Origin: Thermoplasmata archaeon
GTDB lineage: Archaea; Thermoplasmatota; Thermoplasmata; Lutacidiplasmatales; UBA184
Direction: 5' to 3'
NCBI GenBank assembly: GCA_030039715.1
Contig: JASHVA010000054.1
Span: 1-34,252, forward strand
DNA length: 34,252 nucleotides
The first letter of the stretch is position 1; every line of letters begins with the position of its first letter. Shown piece by piece: positions 15,034 through 23,185 of the stretch. Position numbers and translations under genes: made by a program. The notes beneath the pieces are model-generated. The model was not told the origin of the DNA. It did no database searches and saw only the letters and a program-made list of their open reading frames with translations.

Positions 15034-15519
15034 ATGCCCCCGTCGAAGGGTCGACGATTCCGGCTCGAGGCGACCTTCGACGCCCCGTCGGACTTTGCGT
15101 TCCGATGGTGCACGGACTATTCCCCCGAGGATCCGGAGATCGAGAAGGACGATTACGAGCGCCGCGTCCTCTCCCGTGGGAGCCGCCGCGTGCTCTACCA
15201 GGACCTGGGTCCTGAGGGAAAAGGGTGGTTCCTCAACACCCAGACCGTCACCCTCCGACCTCCCGGGAACTGGCACGCCGAGTCGGTCGGGACGTACCGC
15301 TCCTGGTCGATCGACTACTCGGTCCGCGCCCTCCCCGACGGTCGCACGCGATTCGCCTTCGACGGGATCCGGCGGATCACGCCGCTCGCCGGCCGCGGTC
15401 CCACCCGGGCCGAGGTCGAGGAGAACCTCCGTACGCTCTGGACGCGATTCGGCCGCGCGCTCGCCCGGGACTACCGCCGGACGTCGGGTGGGTCGGCGCG
15501 TCGGCAGCGCCCGGGATAG
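15034..15519 (+). CDS. SRPBCC/START-like ligand-binding protein
   Basis: A 161-residue protein with the outline of a helix-grip SRPBCC domain: an opening RFRLEATFDAPSDFAFRWCTDYSPED, in which a first strand leads into a 'aP...vf.w.td' helix, central strands VLYQDLGPEGKGWFLNTQTVTLRPPGNWHAESVGTYRSWSIDYSVRALPDGRTRFAFDGIRRI, and a long C-terminal helix RAEVEENLRTLWTRFGRALARDYRR. Such proteins bind hydrophobic ligands or act as cyclases/aromatases; nothing visible fixes the ligand. It is a single gene with its own TATA-like box and is convergent with proline iminopeptidase F1, with only one base between the stops. Confidence 0.72.
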   Translation: MPPSKGRRFRLEATFDAPSDFAFRWCTDYSPEDPEIEKDDYERRVLSRGSRRVLYQDLGPEGKGWFLNTQTVTLRPPGNWHAESVGTYRSWSIDYSVRALPDGRTRFAFDGIRRITPLAGRGPTRAEVEENLRTLWTRFGRALARDYRRTSGGSARRQRPG

Positions 15520-15520
15520 C

Positions 15521-16450
15521 TCACGCGTTCCGCCCCACGACCCGCCCCGGACCGGGCTCGTCGGGCACGGTTCGCTCCGCCATGCGAAGGAACTCCTCGA
15601 CGAGGCGAAGGTACGCCGCCCGTTCCTCCCAGAAACTGACGTGCGAGCTCTTCGGGAACACGTGGAAGAACGAGCCCGGGAGCGCCCGGTGGATCCGGGC
15701 CCCGACCGCCGGAGTGACCTCGTCGTACCGGCCGTGGAGGACGAGGGTGGGAACGCGGATGCGGCGGAGCTCCGAGGTGAAGTCGACGTCCTTGATGCGG
15801 CCGACGATCGTGAACTCGTTCGGGCCGTTCATCGTCTCGTAGACCGGTCGGCTCGTCCGGAGCAGCGTCGAGACGATCTCCTCGGGCCACGGAAGGAGCC
15901 GGCAGACGTGCCGCCGGTAGAACTCCATCGCGGCGGCCTCGTAGTCGGGATGGTGGAACTCCCCGCGCGCCGCGTACCGGGCGAGCGTCGCCCGGGTCCG
16001 CGCCGGTAGGAGTCCCACGAGCCGCCGCATCTCCCGCACGGCGAACGGAACGTCGGAGAGCCCGCCGGTCGAGTTCAGGCTCCAGAGGTGCCGGGAATGG
16101 CGGACGGCGTAGGCGAGGACGAGCAACCCGCCGTAGCTCGACCCCATGAGGTGGACGCGCTCGTTCCCGAGCGAGCGCCGGACGGCGTCGAGCACGCGGA
16201 GGTCGTGCTCGACGGTGAAGAGCCGGGGATCCGGAGGAAGGTCGGAGCGCCCGCAGCCGAGTGCATCGTAGAAGACGACCCGATATCCGCGGCGGGCGAG
16301 GTCAGCGAGCGGCAACAGGTAGTCGTGGGTCCCTCCCGGACCTCCGTGCACGCAGAGGAGCGTGCGGGCGCGGTTCCGCTCCCCGAACGTACGCACGTAG
16401 ATGCGGTAGCCGTCGACGTCCAGGAATCGCGATCGCGAACCGTCCGTCAC
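15521..16450 (-). CDS. pip: Proline iminopeptidase, tricorn-interacting factor F1 type
   Basis: A 309-residue alpha/beta hydrolase that removes N-terminal residues, especially proline, from short peptides made by the proteasome and tricorn protease. Sequence blocks match Thermoplasma F1 closely: LCVHGGPGGTHDYLLPLADL (oxyanion hole), YDALGCGRSD, HLMGSSYGGLLVLAYA with nucleophile Ser105, the cap region ending MNGPNEFTIVGRIKDVDF, LHGRYDEVTP with Asp243, and FPKSSHVSFWEER with His270. Numbered from GTG 16450 these residues fall within one position of the triad I recall for Thermoplasma F1 (Ser105, Asp244, His271), which decides this start over an ATG at 16537. The C-terminus is about 16 residues longer and Pro/Gly-rich. 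Divergent from the oxidase gene; no tricorn gene is in the window. Confidence 0.93.
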   Translation of the reverse strand: MTDGSRSRFLDVDGYRIYVRTFGERNRARTLLCVHGGPGGTHDYLLPLADLARRGYRVVFYDALGCGRSDLPPDPRLFTVEHDLRVLDAVRRSLGNERVHLMGSSYGGLLVLAYAVRHSRHLWSLNSTGGLSDVPFAVREMRRLVGLLPARTRATLARYAARGEFHHPDYEAAAMEFYRRHVCRLLPWPEEIVSTLLRTSRPVYETMNGPNEFTIVGRIKDVDFTSELRRIRVPTLVLHGRYDEVTPAVGARIHRALPGSFFHVFPKSSHVSFWEERAAYLRLVEEFLRMAERTVPDEPGPGRVVGRNA

Positions 16451-16517
16451 GTCCGGGGGAGACCGGCCCCGGTAGATGAGCTCGCTCGAACCGGCCCGGG
16501 CGGTTGGTGTCGCGCCG

Positions 16518-16526
16518 AGATAAACC
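16518..16526 (+). promoter_or_regulatory. TATA-like box of the heme-copper oxidase gene
   Basis: AGATAAACC lies about 44 bases before the ATG at 16566, predicting a short leader of roughly 15-20 bases that contains GGGAGGG. On the other strand the same bases read GGTTTATCT and might serve the F1 gene. Confidence 0.5.
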
Positions 16527-16565
16527 GGCCCGCGCATCGGCACGGGGAGGGCTCGTATCGGGCCG

Positions 16566-19289
16566 ATGGCCGAGGGAGATCTCCGTCCCTCGCAGACGAC
16601 CGGGGAGGCCGGAGGGGTCCCGGTCTTCGAGCGGCCCCCCGCGCTGGTCCAGTTCCTCGACGCGACCGAGGACGCGATCCGACTGCGCCTCGCGAAGCTT
16701 CGGCTGTTCGACCGGATCTTCCTGCTCGAGCGGGACTGGATGACCCGCATCACGATGCTGATGGTGATCTGCTCGATCCTCTGGGGCGCGGTCGGCGGCT
16801 TCGACGCGTTCGGCTTCCAGACGCAGGTCGTCGCCTACGCGACCCAGTCGGCGGTGCACCTCTCGAACGTCGAGATCTACTCCTCGGTCACGCTCCACGG
16901 TCTGCGCGAGCTCTTCGGATTCGCGCAGCAGCTCGAGATCGCCCTCCTGGGGCTCCTCCTCGTCAACGCCCTCGGGATCGTCCCCCGCCACAAGTGGACG
17001 CTCTACTCGGTCGTCGGCCTCCTCAACGCCTCGATGCTCTTCCTCCAGGGGCCCGTCTACCTCTTCCCGTTCAACGACAACTACTTCCCGGCCGTCGGCT
17101 GGTACTTTCTCTCGCCGCTCGGCGTCAACGGGCAGAGCTCGTACGTCGTGAGCCCGCTCTGGTTCCTCGGGTGGCTCGCGCTCTGCGCGGCGATGTTCCT
17201 GTGGATCGGCTGGGTCGTCTCCCACCTCCTGCGCTGGTATCGGGCGAACCGGGCGAAGGCCGCGGGTCGACCCTACCCGATCTTCCTCTGGTTCGTGATG
17301 GCGACCCTCGTCCTCATCCCGCTGACGTACGCCCCGCTCGTCGTCTCGACGGTCTGGGACGTCGGGACGGCCTACGCGGGCTGGCCGATCAACGCCCTCG
17401 CGAACCAGGTGATCTTCTGGATGTTCGGGCACGCGCTCGTCTACGTGCTCTTCCTCATCCCGATGATCGAGCTCTACTTCCTCATCCCCATCCTCGCTCG
17501 GCGACCGATCTACAGCTACCGCTTCGCGGTCGCCGCGGCGATCCTGTTCGTCCTCCTGACGCCGCTCCTCGGCATCCACCACCTGTTCCTCGCTCCGATC
17601 CCCGCCTGGGAGACGTGGGCGACGATGGCGCTCTCGTTCGCGATCGTGCTGCCGTCCGCGATCACGTTCTTCTCGGTCTGGATGACCGTGAAGGGGGTCC
17701 CCCGGGCCCAGTGGGAGTGGAACGCCGTCGCGCTGTTCGCGCTCCTGAGCTTCGGCGGCGCGATCTTCGGCGGTCTCACGGGACCGACCCTCGCGACCAT
17801 CCCCTGGGACGTCGACGTCCACAACTCGCTCTACGTGCTCGGCCACTTCCACGCGATCACGATCCTGTCGATCGTGGCGGGCGGCTTCGCGCTCGTCTAC
17901 GCGGTCTTCCCGATCCTGACGGGCCGGCAATGGTTCAGCGCCGCCCTCGCCCGGATCCACTTCGTCCTCACCGTGATCGGCGGCGCCACGATCGTCCTCG
18001 CCTTCGAGGAGCTGGGGAGCCTCGGCGTCCTCCGGCGCGAGTTCATCCTCCCCATCGTCCCCGCGATCACCTTCTACCAGCTGATCCTGCTCGGAGGGAT
18101 CGTCGTCATCCTCTCCGGGCAGCTCTTCTTCGTCGCGAACGGCGCGCTGACGGTGTTCCGCGGGGAGCTCTACAGCGCCGCGGGGCTCTCGTTCGACGAG
18201 GCGATCCGGCGCGCCGCGCAGTCGACGGCCCCGCGGAGCGCGCGTGTCCCGATCGGCGACATTCCGTTCTCGCGCCGGATGCCGCGGAGCCGGCGGGAGC
18301 GCGCGGAAGCCGGTTGGTCGATCACCGTGGTCGTCCTCCTCGTCTCCGTGCTCGTCCTCGCGACCCCCGGCGCGCTCTCCGTGAGCAACACGATCGACGG
18401 CACGGGCACGGACCCCGCCGTCTCGGAATACATCGGCCTCTACGGCCAGCAGTACTACTGGACCGCGACCGAGAAGGGCCTCGTGAACGGGACGTTCGAC
18501 AACGCGCTCGTCGTGGAGGCGGGGAGCTGGGTCCAGGTGAACCTCACCGCCACGGGGGCGACCCAATCGCTCCTGGTGCCGTTCCGCGATCAGGCGGTCG
18601 TCGACGTGCAGGCCGTTCCCGGCTCGGACTCCTACGCGGTCTTCCAGGCGCCGAGCGTCCCCGGTGTCTACGGAGCGCCGGACGGGGAGTACGACGGGCC
18701 GTGGTTCGGCCAGGATGTCTCCGCGCTCATCGTGCTTCCGGACCCGAACGCGACCGGGGCCTCCCTCGCCGCCTTCGCCTCGAGCGGGGGCGGCGGGGAC
18801 ATCTACAATCCCCCGGTCGAGCCCGTCGCGGGTCTCTCGCTCGTCGGGGACGGCGAGGGGCTCTTCAACAGCTCCGTGCCGGGTCCGACGATCTCGGCGA
18901 GCGCCCCGGCCGCGGGGGGACCGGTCGCCTTCGACTGGGAGGTTCCGCTCTCCAGCATCGACGCCGACAACTATCTCGTCAACGTCACGTCGAACAATCC
19001 GGACGCGCAGCAGCAGTACGTCGTCGCCCACAACTACACGCTCCCCTTCGACATCGGGGTCTACCGCATCGCGCCGGCCACCGGGCTCTCCGTGGTCACG
19101 CAGGGCGACCTCGTGATCGACCGGGAGACGACCGAGTCGGCGAACCTCACGCCGGGCGTCTACCTCTACGGGATCGTCGCGCCGGTCGACTATTCGTACA
19201 ACCCGGCGGGCGACTCGGGCGACGGCACGGGGATCCAGACCGGGTTCGTGATGGGCCTCTGGGGGGTACTGTGGGTGAGCACGGAGTGA
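16566..19289 (+). CDS. Heme-copper oxidase: subunit I fused to a CuA-less subunit II-like domain
   Basis: A 907-residue terminal oxidase that reduces O2 to water. Residues about 55-535 are subunit I with all ligands: His111 (TLHG) and His429 for the low-spin heme; His427 for the high-spin heme; His289, His338 and His339 for CuB; and Tyr293, spaced from His289 as in the His-Tyr crosslink (FGHALVY, HH, and VHNSLYVLGHFHA motifs). GHALVY resembles B-type (ba3-like) oxidases more than the GHPEVY of A-type. A further helix (about 584-602) leads to a cupredoxin-like domain (618-727, YIGLYGQQYYWT...) that lacks the CuA C-x3-C and His ligands; the chain's only cysteines (69, 207) are in the subunit I part. 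It is therefore probably a quinol oxidase or takes electrons from an external copper protein. Residues 740-907 form a second beta-rich domain. Confidence 0.88.
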   Translation: MAEGDLRPSQTTGEAGGVPVFERPPALVQFLDATEDAIRLRLAKLRLFDRIFLLERDWMTRITMLMVICSILWGAVGGFDAFGFQTQVVAYATQSAVHLSNVEIYSSVTLHGLRELFGFAQQLEIALLGLLLVNALGIVPRHKWTLYSVVGLLNASMLFLQGPVYLFPFNDNYFPAVGWYFLSPLGVNGQSSYVVSPLWFLGWLALCAAMFLWIGWVVSHLLRWYRANRAKAAGRPYPIFLWFVMATLVLIPLTYAPLVVSTVWDVGTAYAGWPINALANQVIFWMFGHALVYVLFLIPMIELYFLIPILARRPIYSYRFAVAAAILFVLLTPLLGIHHLFLAPIPAWETWATMALSFAIVLPSAITFFSVWMTVKGVPRAQWEWNAVALFALLSFGGAIFGGLTGPTLATIPWDVDVHNSLYVLGHFHAITILSIVAGGFALVYAVFPILTGRQWFSAALARIHFVLTVIGGATIVLAFEELGSLGVLRREFILPIVPAITFYQLILLGGIVVILSGQLFFVANGALTVFRGELYSAAGLSFDEAIRRAAQSTAPRSARVPIGDIPFSRRMPRSRRERAEAGWSITVVVLLVSVLVLATPGALSVSNTIDGTGTDPAVSEYIGLYGQQYYWTATEKGLVNGTFDNALVVEAGSWVQVNLTATGATQSLLVPFRDQAVVDVQAVPGSDSYAVFQAPSVPGVYGAPDGEYDGPWFGQDVSALIVLPDPNATGASLAAFASSGGGGDIYNPPVEPVAGLSLVGDGEGLFNSSVPGPTISASAPAAGGPVAFDWEVPLSSIDADNYLVNVTSNNPDAQQQYVVAHNYTLPFDIGVYRIAPATGLSVVTQGDLVIDRETTESANLTPGVYLYGIVAPVDYSYNPAGDSGDGTGIQTGFVMGLWGVLWVSTE

Positions 19290-19516
19290 CCGACCCCGCG
19301 CCGACTCTGGCCCCCGCGAGTACGTCGCGCGGCCTCTCCCCGTTCACGGCCTTCGGCCTCGTGGCGATCGCGGCGGCCGTCGGGGCGGTCTACGAGATGT
19401 CGTACTACGCCGGCGACTCCGCGCTCTCCCCGGGAACGCTCGGGACCACCGTCGGGATCGTGATCGCGCTCGTCGGGTTCTTCGTGTGGGGCCTTCGCGC
19501 GCCCCCGAACGAGTGA
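19286..19516 (+). CDS. Small two-helix protein overlapping the oxidase gene
   Basis: A 76-residue membrane protein that starts at a GTG overlapping the oxidase TGA (GTGA), so it is almost certainly cotranslated with it. Two hydrophobic segments, about 21-38 (AFGLVAIAAAVGAVYEMSYY) and 52-69 (LGTTVGIVIALVGFFVWGL), are separated by a short polar loop; the N-terminus is Pro/Thr-rich. Size and position fit a small accessory or assembly subunit of the terminal oxidase, comparable to the subunit IIa/IV-type helices of other oxidases; that role is inferred from context alone. An in-frame GTG five codons upstream (19271) is an alternative start. Confidence 0.78.
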   Translation: MTDPAPTLAPASTSRGLSPFTAFGLVAIAAAVGAVYEMSYYAGDSALSPGTLGTTVGIVIALVGFFVWGLRAPPNE

Positions 19517-19583
19517 CGGGACGCGGCGGCGAAACGCCCGCCGACAGCCTGTCGCCCGGGGTCCCGGCCGCCCGTCGGGGAGC

Positions 19584-19591
19584 GCTTAACT
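19584..19591 (+). promoter_or_regulatory. TATA-like box of cyclase gene
   Basis: GCTTAACT is centred 26 bases before the ATG at 19614, fitting a leaderless transcript for the cyclase-aldolase pair. Confidence 0.6.
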
Positions 19592-19613
19592 GGCCGCGCG
19601 CGGATTCGGCGTC

Positions 19614-21617
19614 ATGCCCGTCGCACGCCGCCGGCTCGCCGCGATCATGTTCACGGACATGGTCGGCTACTCGGCCCTCGCGCAGCGGAACGAGGCGGCC
19701 GCGCTGAAGCTGCTCGACCGGCACAACCGGCTCCTCCGCCCGGTCTTCGCCCGGTTCGCGGGCCGCGAGGTGAAGACCGTCGGCGACGCGTTCCTCGTGG
19801 AGTTCGAGAGCGCGCTCGACGCGGTGCGCGCGGCGATCGAGGTCCAGCGCGAGCTCGACAAGTACGACCGCTCGGCCGCCGAGGGCCTCGAGATCCGGGT
19901 CCGGATCGGCGTGCACGTCGGCGACGTGGTGCAGCAGGGCGACGACGTCCTCGGGGACGCCGTCAACATCGCCTCGCGCATCCAGCCGCTCGCCTCCCCC
20001 GGCGGCATCTGCCTCACGCAGCAGGTCGTGGACCAGGTCCAGACGAAGATCGCGGAGCGGCTCGAGCGACTCCCGCCAACGCCGCTCAAGAATCTCCGGG
20101 GTCCCGTCGCGGTCTACCGGGTCGTCCTGCCGTGGGAAGCCCCCGCCCTCGGGTCCGGCGCGGCCACGGGCAGCGGCCGTCAGCTCGCGGTCCTTCCGCT
20201 CGCGAACATCAGTCCCGACCCGAACGACGGCTACTTCGCCGACGGCCTCACCGAGGAACTGATCTCCGTCCTCTCGCAGGTCGACGGGTTGAGCGTCATC
20301 GCCCGGACCTCGGTGATGCCGTACAAGGCCGCCCCGAAGTCGGTCCCGCAGATCGGCAGCGAGCTCGGCGTCGACTCCGTGCTCGAGGGGAGCGTCCGGA
20401 AGGCGGGCGACCGGATGCGGATCACGCTCCAGCTGATCGACGTGCCGACGCAGCGCCATGTCTGGGCGAGCAGCTACGACCGGGAGCTCCACGACGTCTT
20501 CGCGGTGCAGACCGACATCGCCGACCGGACCGCCGAGGCCCTCCGGCTCCGGCTCGGGACGACGGCCCCCGAGGGGGGGCGTCGCCGACCGACCGATAAC
20601 CTCGCGGCGTACGACCTCTATCTGCGGGGCCTGGTCGCGGCGCAGGAGCGGGACGACGGGTATCTCGAGACGGCGGTCCGCTGGTTCTCGGAAGCGACGA
20701 AGCTCGACCCGAAGTTCGCCGAAGCGTACGCCGCGTGGGCCACGACGTACGTGATCGCCGCGGGGGAGCACGTCGCCATGCGCGAGGCGATCCCGAAGGC
20801 GCGCCGGCTCGCCGCGCGCGCGCTCCGCCTCGACCCGAACTCCTCCGATGCCCACGCGGCGCTCGCGAACATCGCCTTCCAGTACGACCACCGCTGGCGG
20901 TACGCGGAGGCCGAGTTCCGCCGGGCGATCGAGCTGAATCCGAGCAACGTCACGGCGACGCAGTTCTTCGGGACGATGCTCTTCGCGCTCGGCCGGTTCG
21001 AGGAGGCGAAGGAGCTCACCCGTCGCGCGATCCGGCTGAATCCGGGCGGCGGCCCGAGCGCCCTCCTCGCGTGGATCGAGTACGAGAGCGGCGACCCGGC
21101 CGAGGCGATCCGGCAGGCGGAGGAGGGCCGGGACCGAGAACCGGGCGCGGCGCAGGGGCACTCGTACCTCGGCTTGCTCTACCTCGGGGCGGGCCGGCGA
21201 GGCGACGCGCGGCGGGAGGCGGACTTTCGGCTCGTGCGGCCGACCGAGGAGGAACGGTTCGACCACGCGCTCCTGAACGCGCTCGTCGGCCGGACGGCGG
21301 AGGCGCGCGCGATCGCCCGGCGGATCGAGCAGGGTACGGAGCCCGGGTACAACTCCGCGACGCATCTCGCGATGCTGTACTCCGCCCTCGGGGAGAAGCG
21401 TCGGGCGCTCTCCCTGCTCGAGAAGGACTACCGGGCGGGGGACCGGGTGCTCTGGCTCTGGCAGCGGGGGATCTACTTCGACCCGATCCGGGCCGATCCC
21501 CGATTCGTCCGCCTCCTGCATCGCTACGGCCTCCCGGCCGAGCCTCCGCGCCGACCGCTGCTCGCCGAACGGCCCCGTCGGCGGGTCCCGCGCCGTGGGA
21601 CCCACCGGAGGCGGTGA
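19614..21617 (+). CDS. Class III adenylate cyclase with TolB-like and TPR domains
   Basis: A 667-residue multidomain signalling protein. Residues 8-150 are a class III cyclase with metal ligands Asp15 (FTDMVGYS) and Asp58 (VKTVGDAFLVEF), adenine-type specificity residues Lys54 and Asp115, and transition-state residues Asn118 and Arg122 (LGDAVNIASR), so it should make cAMP. Residues about 168-300 are the TolB N-terminal-like domain common in such proteins (AVLPLANISPDPNDGYFADGLTEELISVLSQVDGLSVIARTSVM). Residues about 310-640 are TPR repeats (for example AAWATTYVIAAGEH, AEAEFRRAIELNPSNV, LLYLGAGRRGDARRE). There is no membrane segment. This architecture is typical of bacteria such as rhizobia, so transfer into the archaeon is likely. 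The HpaI-like aldolase gene follows after 12 bases. Confidence 0.92.
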   Translation: MPVARRRLAAIMFTDMVGYSALAQRNEAAALKLLDRHNRLLRPVFARFAGREVKTVGDAFLVEFESALDAVRAAIEVQRELDKYDRSAAEGLEIRVRIGVHVGDVVQQGDDVLGDAVNIASRIQPLASPGGICLTQQVVDQVQTKIAERLERLPPTPLKNLRGPVAVYRVVLPWEAPALGSGAATGSGRQLAVLPLANISPDPNDGYFADGLTEELISVLSQVDGLSVIARTSVMPYKAAPKSVPQIGSELGVDSVLEGSVRKAGDRMRITLQLIDVPTQRHVWASSYDRELHDVFAVQTDIADRTAEALRLRLGTTAPEGGRRRPTDNLAAYDLYLRGLVAAQERDDGYLETAVRWFSEATKLDPKFAEAYAAWATTYVIAAGEHVAMREAIPKARRLAARALRLDPNSSDAHAALANIAFQYDHRWRYAEAEFRRAIELNPSNVTATQFFGTMLFALGRFEEAKELTRRAIRLNPGGGPSALLAWIEYESGDPAEAIRQAEEGRDREPGAAQGHSYLGLLYLGAGRRGDARREADFRLVRPTEEERFDHALLNALVGRTAEARAIARRIEQGTEPGYNSATHLAMLYSALGEKRRALSLLEKDYRAGDRVLWLWQRGIYFDPIRADPRFVRLLHRYGLPAEPPRRPLLAERPRRRVPRRGTHRRR

Positions 21618-21629
21618 GGGAGGACCGCG

Positions 21630-22379
21630 ATGCGGAACCGGCTTCGGGAACGATGGCGGGCCTCGAAGGGTCCGGTCTTCGGCACGTGGATCTCCTCCGC
21701 GTCGGTCGTCGCGCTCGACGCGCTCCGCGACCTCGACTTCGACTGGTTCGTGATCGACACCGAGCATGCGCACGTCAACCCCGAGACCCTGGCCGCCCTC
21801 CTCGCGGTGCTCGGGAACGACGGGCCGACCCCGCTCGTCCGCGTCGGCAACCTCGACCCGTATCTCGTGAAGCAGGCGCTCGATGCGGGCGCCCACGGGA
21901 TCCTCGTCCCGCTCGTCAGCACCGAACGTCAGGCGCGCGACGCCGTCGCCTACGCGAAGTACCCGCCGGACGGCGTCCGGGGCGCCGCGGCCGCGGCGGC
22001 GTCGCGCTACGGCGCCGAGCTCGCCGCCTACCTCCGCTCGGCGAACGCCGAGACGGTGGTCGGGGTCCAGATCGAGACGAAGGAGGCGCTGACCCACCTC
22101 GAGGCGATCGCGGGCGTGGACGGGATCGACGTGCTGTTCGTCGGCCCGCAGGACCTGACGCTCAGCCTGGGTCTCATCGACGACCGGGCGAACCCGCGCG
22201 TGCGGGAGGCGATGCGCGAGGTGGTGGCGGCGTGCGAGCGCCACGGGAAGGTCGCGGGAACGCTCGCGATCGACCCCGCGGAGAAGCGGGCGGCGGTCGA
22301 GCTCGGCTTCCGGTTCGTAGGGCTCGCGAGCGATGTGCGTTTCCTCGTCCAGGGAGCGAAAGAGTACCTCCGCTCCTGA
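21630..22379 (+). CDS. HpcH/HpaI family class II aldolase
   Basis: A 249-residue metal-dependent pyruvate aldolase, cleaving or forming 2-keto-hydroxy acids such as 4-hydroxy-2-oxoheptanedioate or 2-keto-3-deoxy sugar acids. Active-site blocks are FDWFVIDTEHAHVN (His46), LVRVG (Arg71), the Ala-rich substrate loop GVRGAAAAAASRYG, VGVQIETKEAL with Glu149, and LFVGPQDLTLSLG with Asp175; the last two are the metal ligands and have the same numbers as I recall for HpaI of E. coli. Usual family length. GGGAGG lies a few bases before the ATG, as expected for an internal operon gene; it follows the cyclase gene by 12 bases. Natural substrate is not readable. Confidence 0.92.
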   Translation: MRNRLRERWRASKGPVFGTWISSASVVALDALRDLDFDWFVIDTEHAHVNPETLAALLAVLGNDGPTPLVRVGNLDPYLVKQALDAGAHGILVPLVSTERQARDAVAYAKYPPDGVRGAAAAAASRYGAELAAYLRSANAETVVGVQIETKEALTHLEAIAGVDGIDVLFVGPQDLTLSLGLIDDRANPRVREAMREVVAACERHGKVAGTLAIDPAEKRAAVELGFRFVGLASDVRFLVQGAKEYLRS

Positions 22380-22385
22380 ACCGGA

Positions 22386-23090
22386 TCAGGCGTCCGGGGA
22401 GCGGCGTCGCGCGGCGAGGAACGTCAGGACCTCCGCCGTGAGGAGGCCGGCGATCGCTCCGAGGAGCCCGCCGCCCCAGACGCCGAGGAGGATCGCGCCC
22501 TGGAGGAGCCCGGGTGGGCAGGCGGCCCCATTGTACGCGGCGTTCGGGCAGTAGGTCGTCGACTGGGCGAGCGTCGCCCCGATGCTCCCCCCACCCAGCC
22601 CGGCGAGCACTCCGCCGAGCGCACCGACCATCCCGCCGAAGCGGACGACCTCCTTGACCGGCGTGCCTTGGCGCTGGAAGACGAGGACGCCCACCCCGGC
22701 CGCGATCCCGACGAACGTGCCGCCGATCGCCCCTCCAAAGAAGGCCGCGGCCAGCGGATCCCCCGAGAACGCGCGAACCCAGTCGGCCGCGGCCGACTCG
22801 GCGAAGGCGCCCGACGCCGCCCCCGCCGCGAGACCGGCGAGCGACCCGACGACCGCGCCCAGGGCGGGTCGTCCGAGCCGGGCGAGGACGAACGCCCCGA
22901 TCGATCCGGCGGCGGCCCCGGCGATCACGCCCAGGAGGGTGCCGACGTAGATCGCCGCATCGCCGCCGAGCAACGGGTGGGCGGCCGGTGCGTAGATCGG
23001 CACGACCGAGCCGAGGAACGAGCCCGCCACCGCTCCGACGAGCGCCGCGAGCCCTACCGACCAGTGGAGCGGAGAGGGAGAGCGTGCCAT
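22386..23090 (-). CDS. Glycine/alanine-rich multi-helix membrane protein
   Basis: A 234-residue integral membrane protein with about six hydrophobic segments, rich in small residues: GLAALVGAVAGSFLGSVVPIY, YVGTLLGVIAGAAAGSIGAFVLARL, ALGAVVGSLAGLAAGAASGAF, AAAFFGGAIGGTFVGIAAGVGVLVF, GGMVGALGGVLAGLGGGSIGATLA and GAILLGVWGGGLLGAIAGLLTAEVLTFL. The repeated GxxxG-type helices and internal similarity suggest duplication of a two-helix unit. A loop before the last helix has TTYCPNAAYNGAACPPG, whose two cysteines may form a disulfide. TTTAAG lies about 37 bases upstream on the same strand. I do not recognise the family; it is convergent with the aldolase (6 bases apart). Confidence 0.72.
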   Translation of the reverse strand: MARSPSPLHWSVGLAALVGAVAGSFLGSVVPIYAPAAHPLLGGDAAIYVGTLLGVIAGAAAGSIGAFVLARLGRPALGAVVGSLAGLAAGAASGAFAESAAADWVRAFSGDPLAAAFFGGAIGGTFVGIAAGVGVLVFQRQGTPVKEVVRFGGMVGALGGVLAGLGGGSIGATLAQSTTYCPNAAYNGAACPPGLLQGAILLGVWGGGLLGAIAGLLTAEVLTFLAARRRSPDA

Positions 23091-23122
23091 GCGAAGGAAC
23101 GTCGGTGGGACGGAGGGTCCCT

Positions 23123-23132
23123 CCTTAAACCG
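23123..23132 (-). promoter_or_regulatory. TATA-like box of Gly/Ala-rich membrane protein gene
   Basis: On the minus strand this reads CGGTTTAAGG, centred about 37 bases before the ATG at 23090, so a leader of about ten bases is expected. Confidence 0.5.
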
Positions 23133-23156
23133 GTCGGCCGAACGGAAGCGCCGGCC

Positions 23157-23166
23157 TACATACGGC
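23157..23166 (+). promoter_or_regulatory. TATA-like box of alpha/beta hydrolase gene
   Basis: CTACATACGG is centred about 26 bases before the ATG at 23186, fitting a leaderless transcript. Confidence 0.55.
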
Positions 23167-23185
23167 GGAGGCCTCGGCGTTTCCG

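Noticed and set aside
16451..16753. Longer starts for proline iminopeptidase (ATG 16537 or 16753)
   Set aside because: Both add residues not found in F1. GTG 16450 places the N-terminus and catalytic residues at the family positions.
16302..19031. Open frame of over 900 codons on the minus strand under the oxidase
   Set aside because: It is made mostly of Asp, Glu, Arg and Gly, the antisense of a membrane protein's codons, while the plus strand encodes a clear oxidase.
19542..19554. CGACAG-C-CTGTCG palindrome after the oxidase operon
   Set aside because: The arms are separated by one base and no T-run follows; it could be chance in GC-rich DNA, so it is not called a terminator.
19344..22244. 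Long minus-strand frame under the cyclase and aldolase
   Set aside because: Composition is low-complexity and charged; both plus-strand genes have intact active-site motifs.
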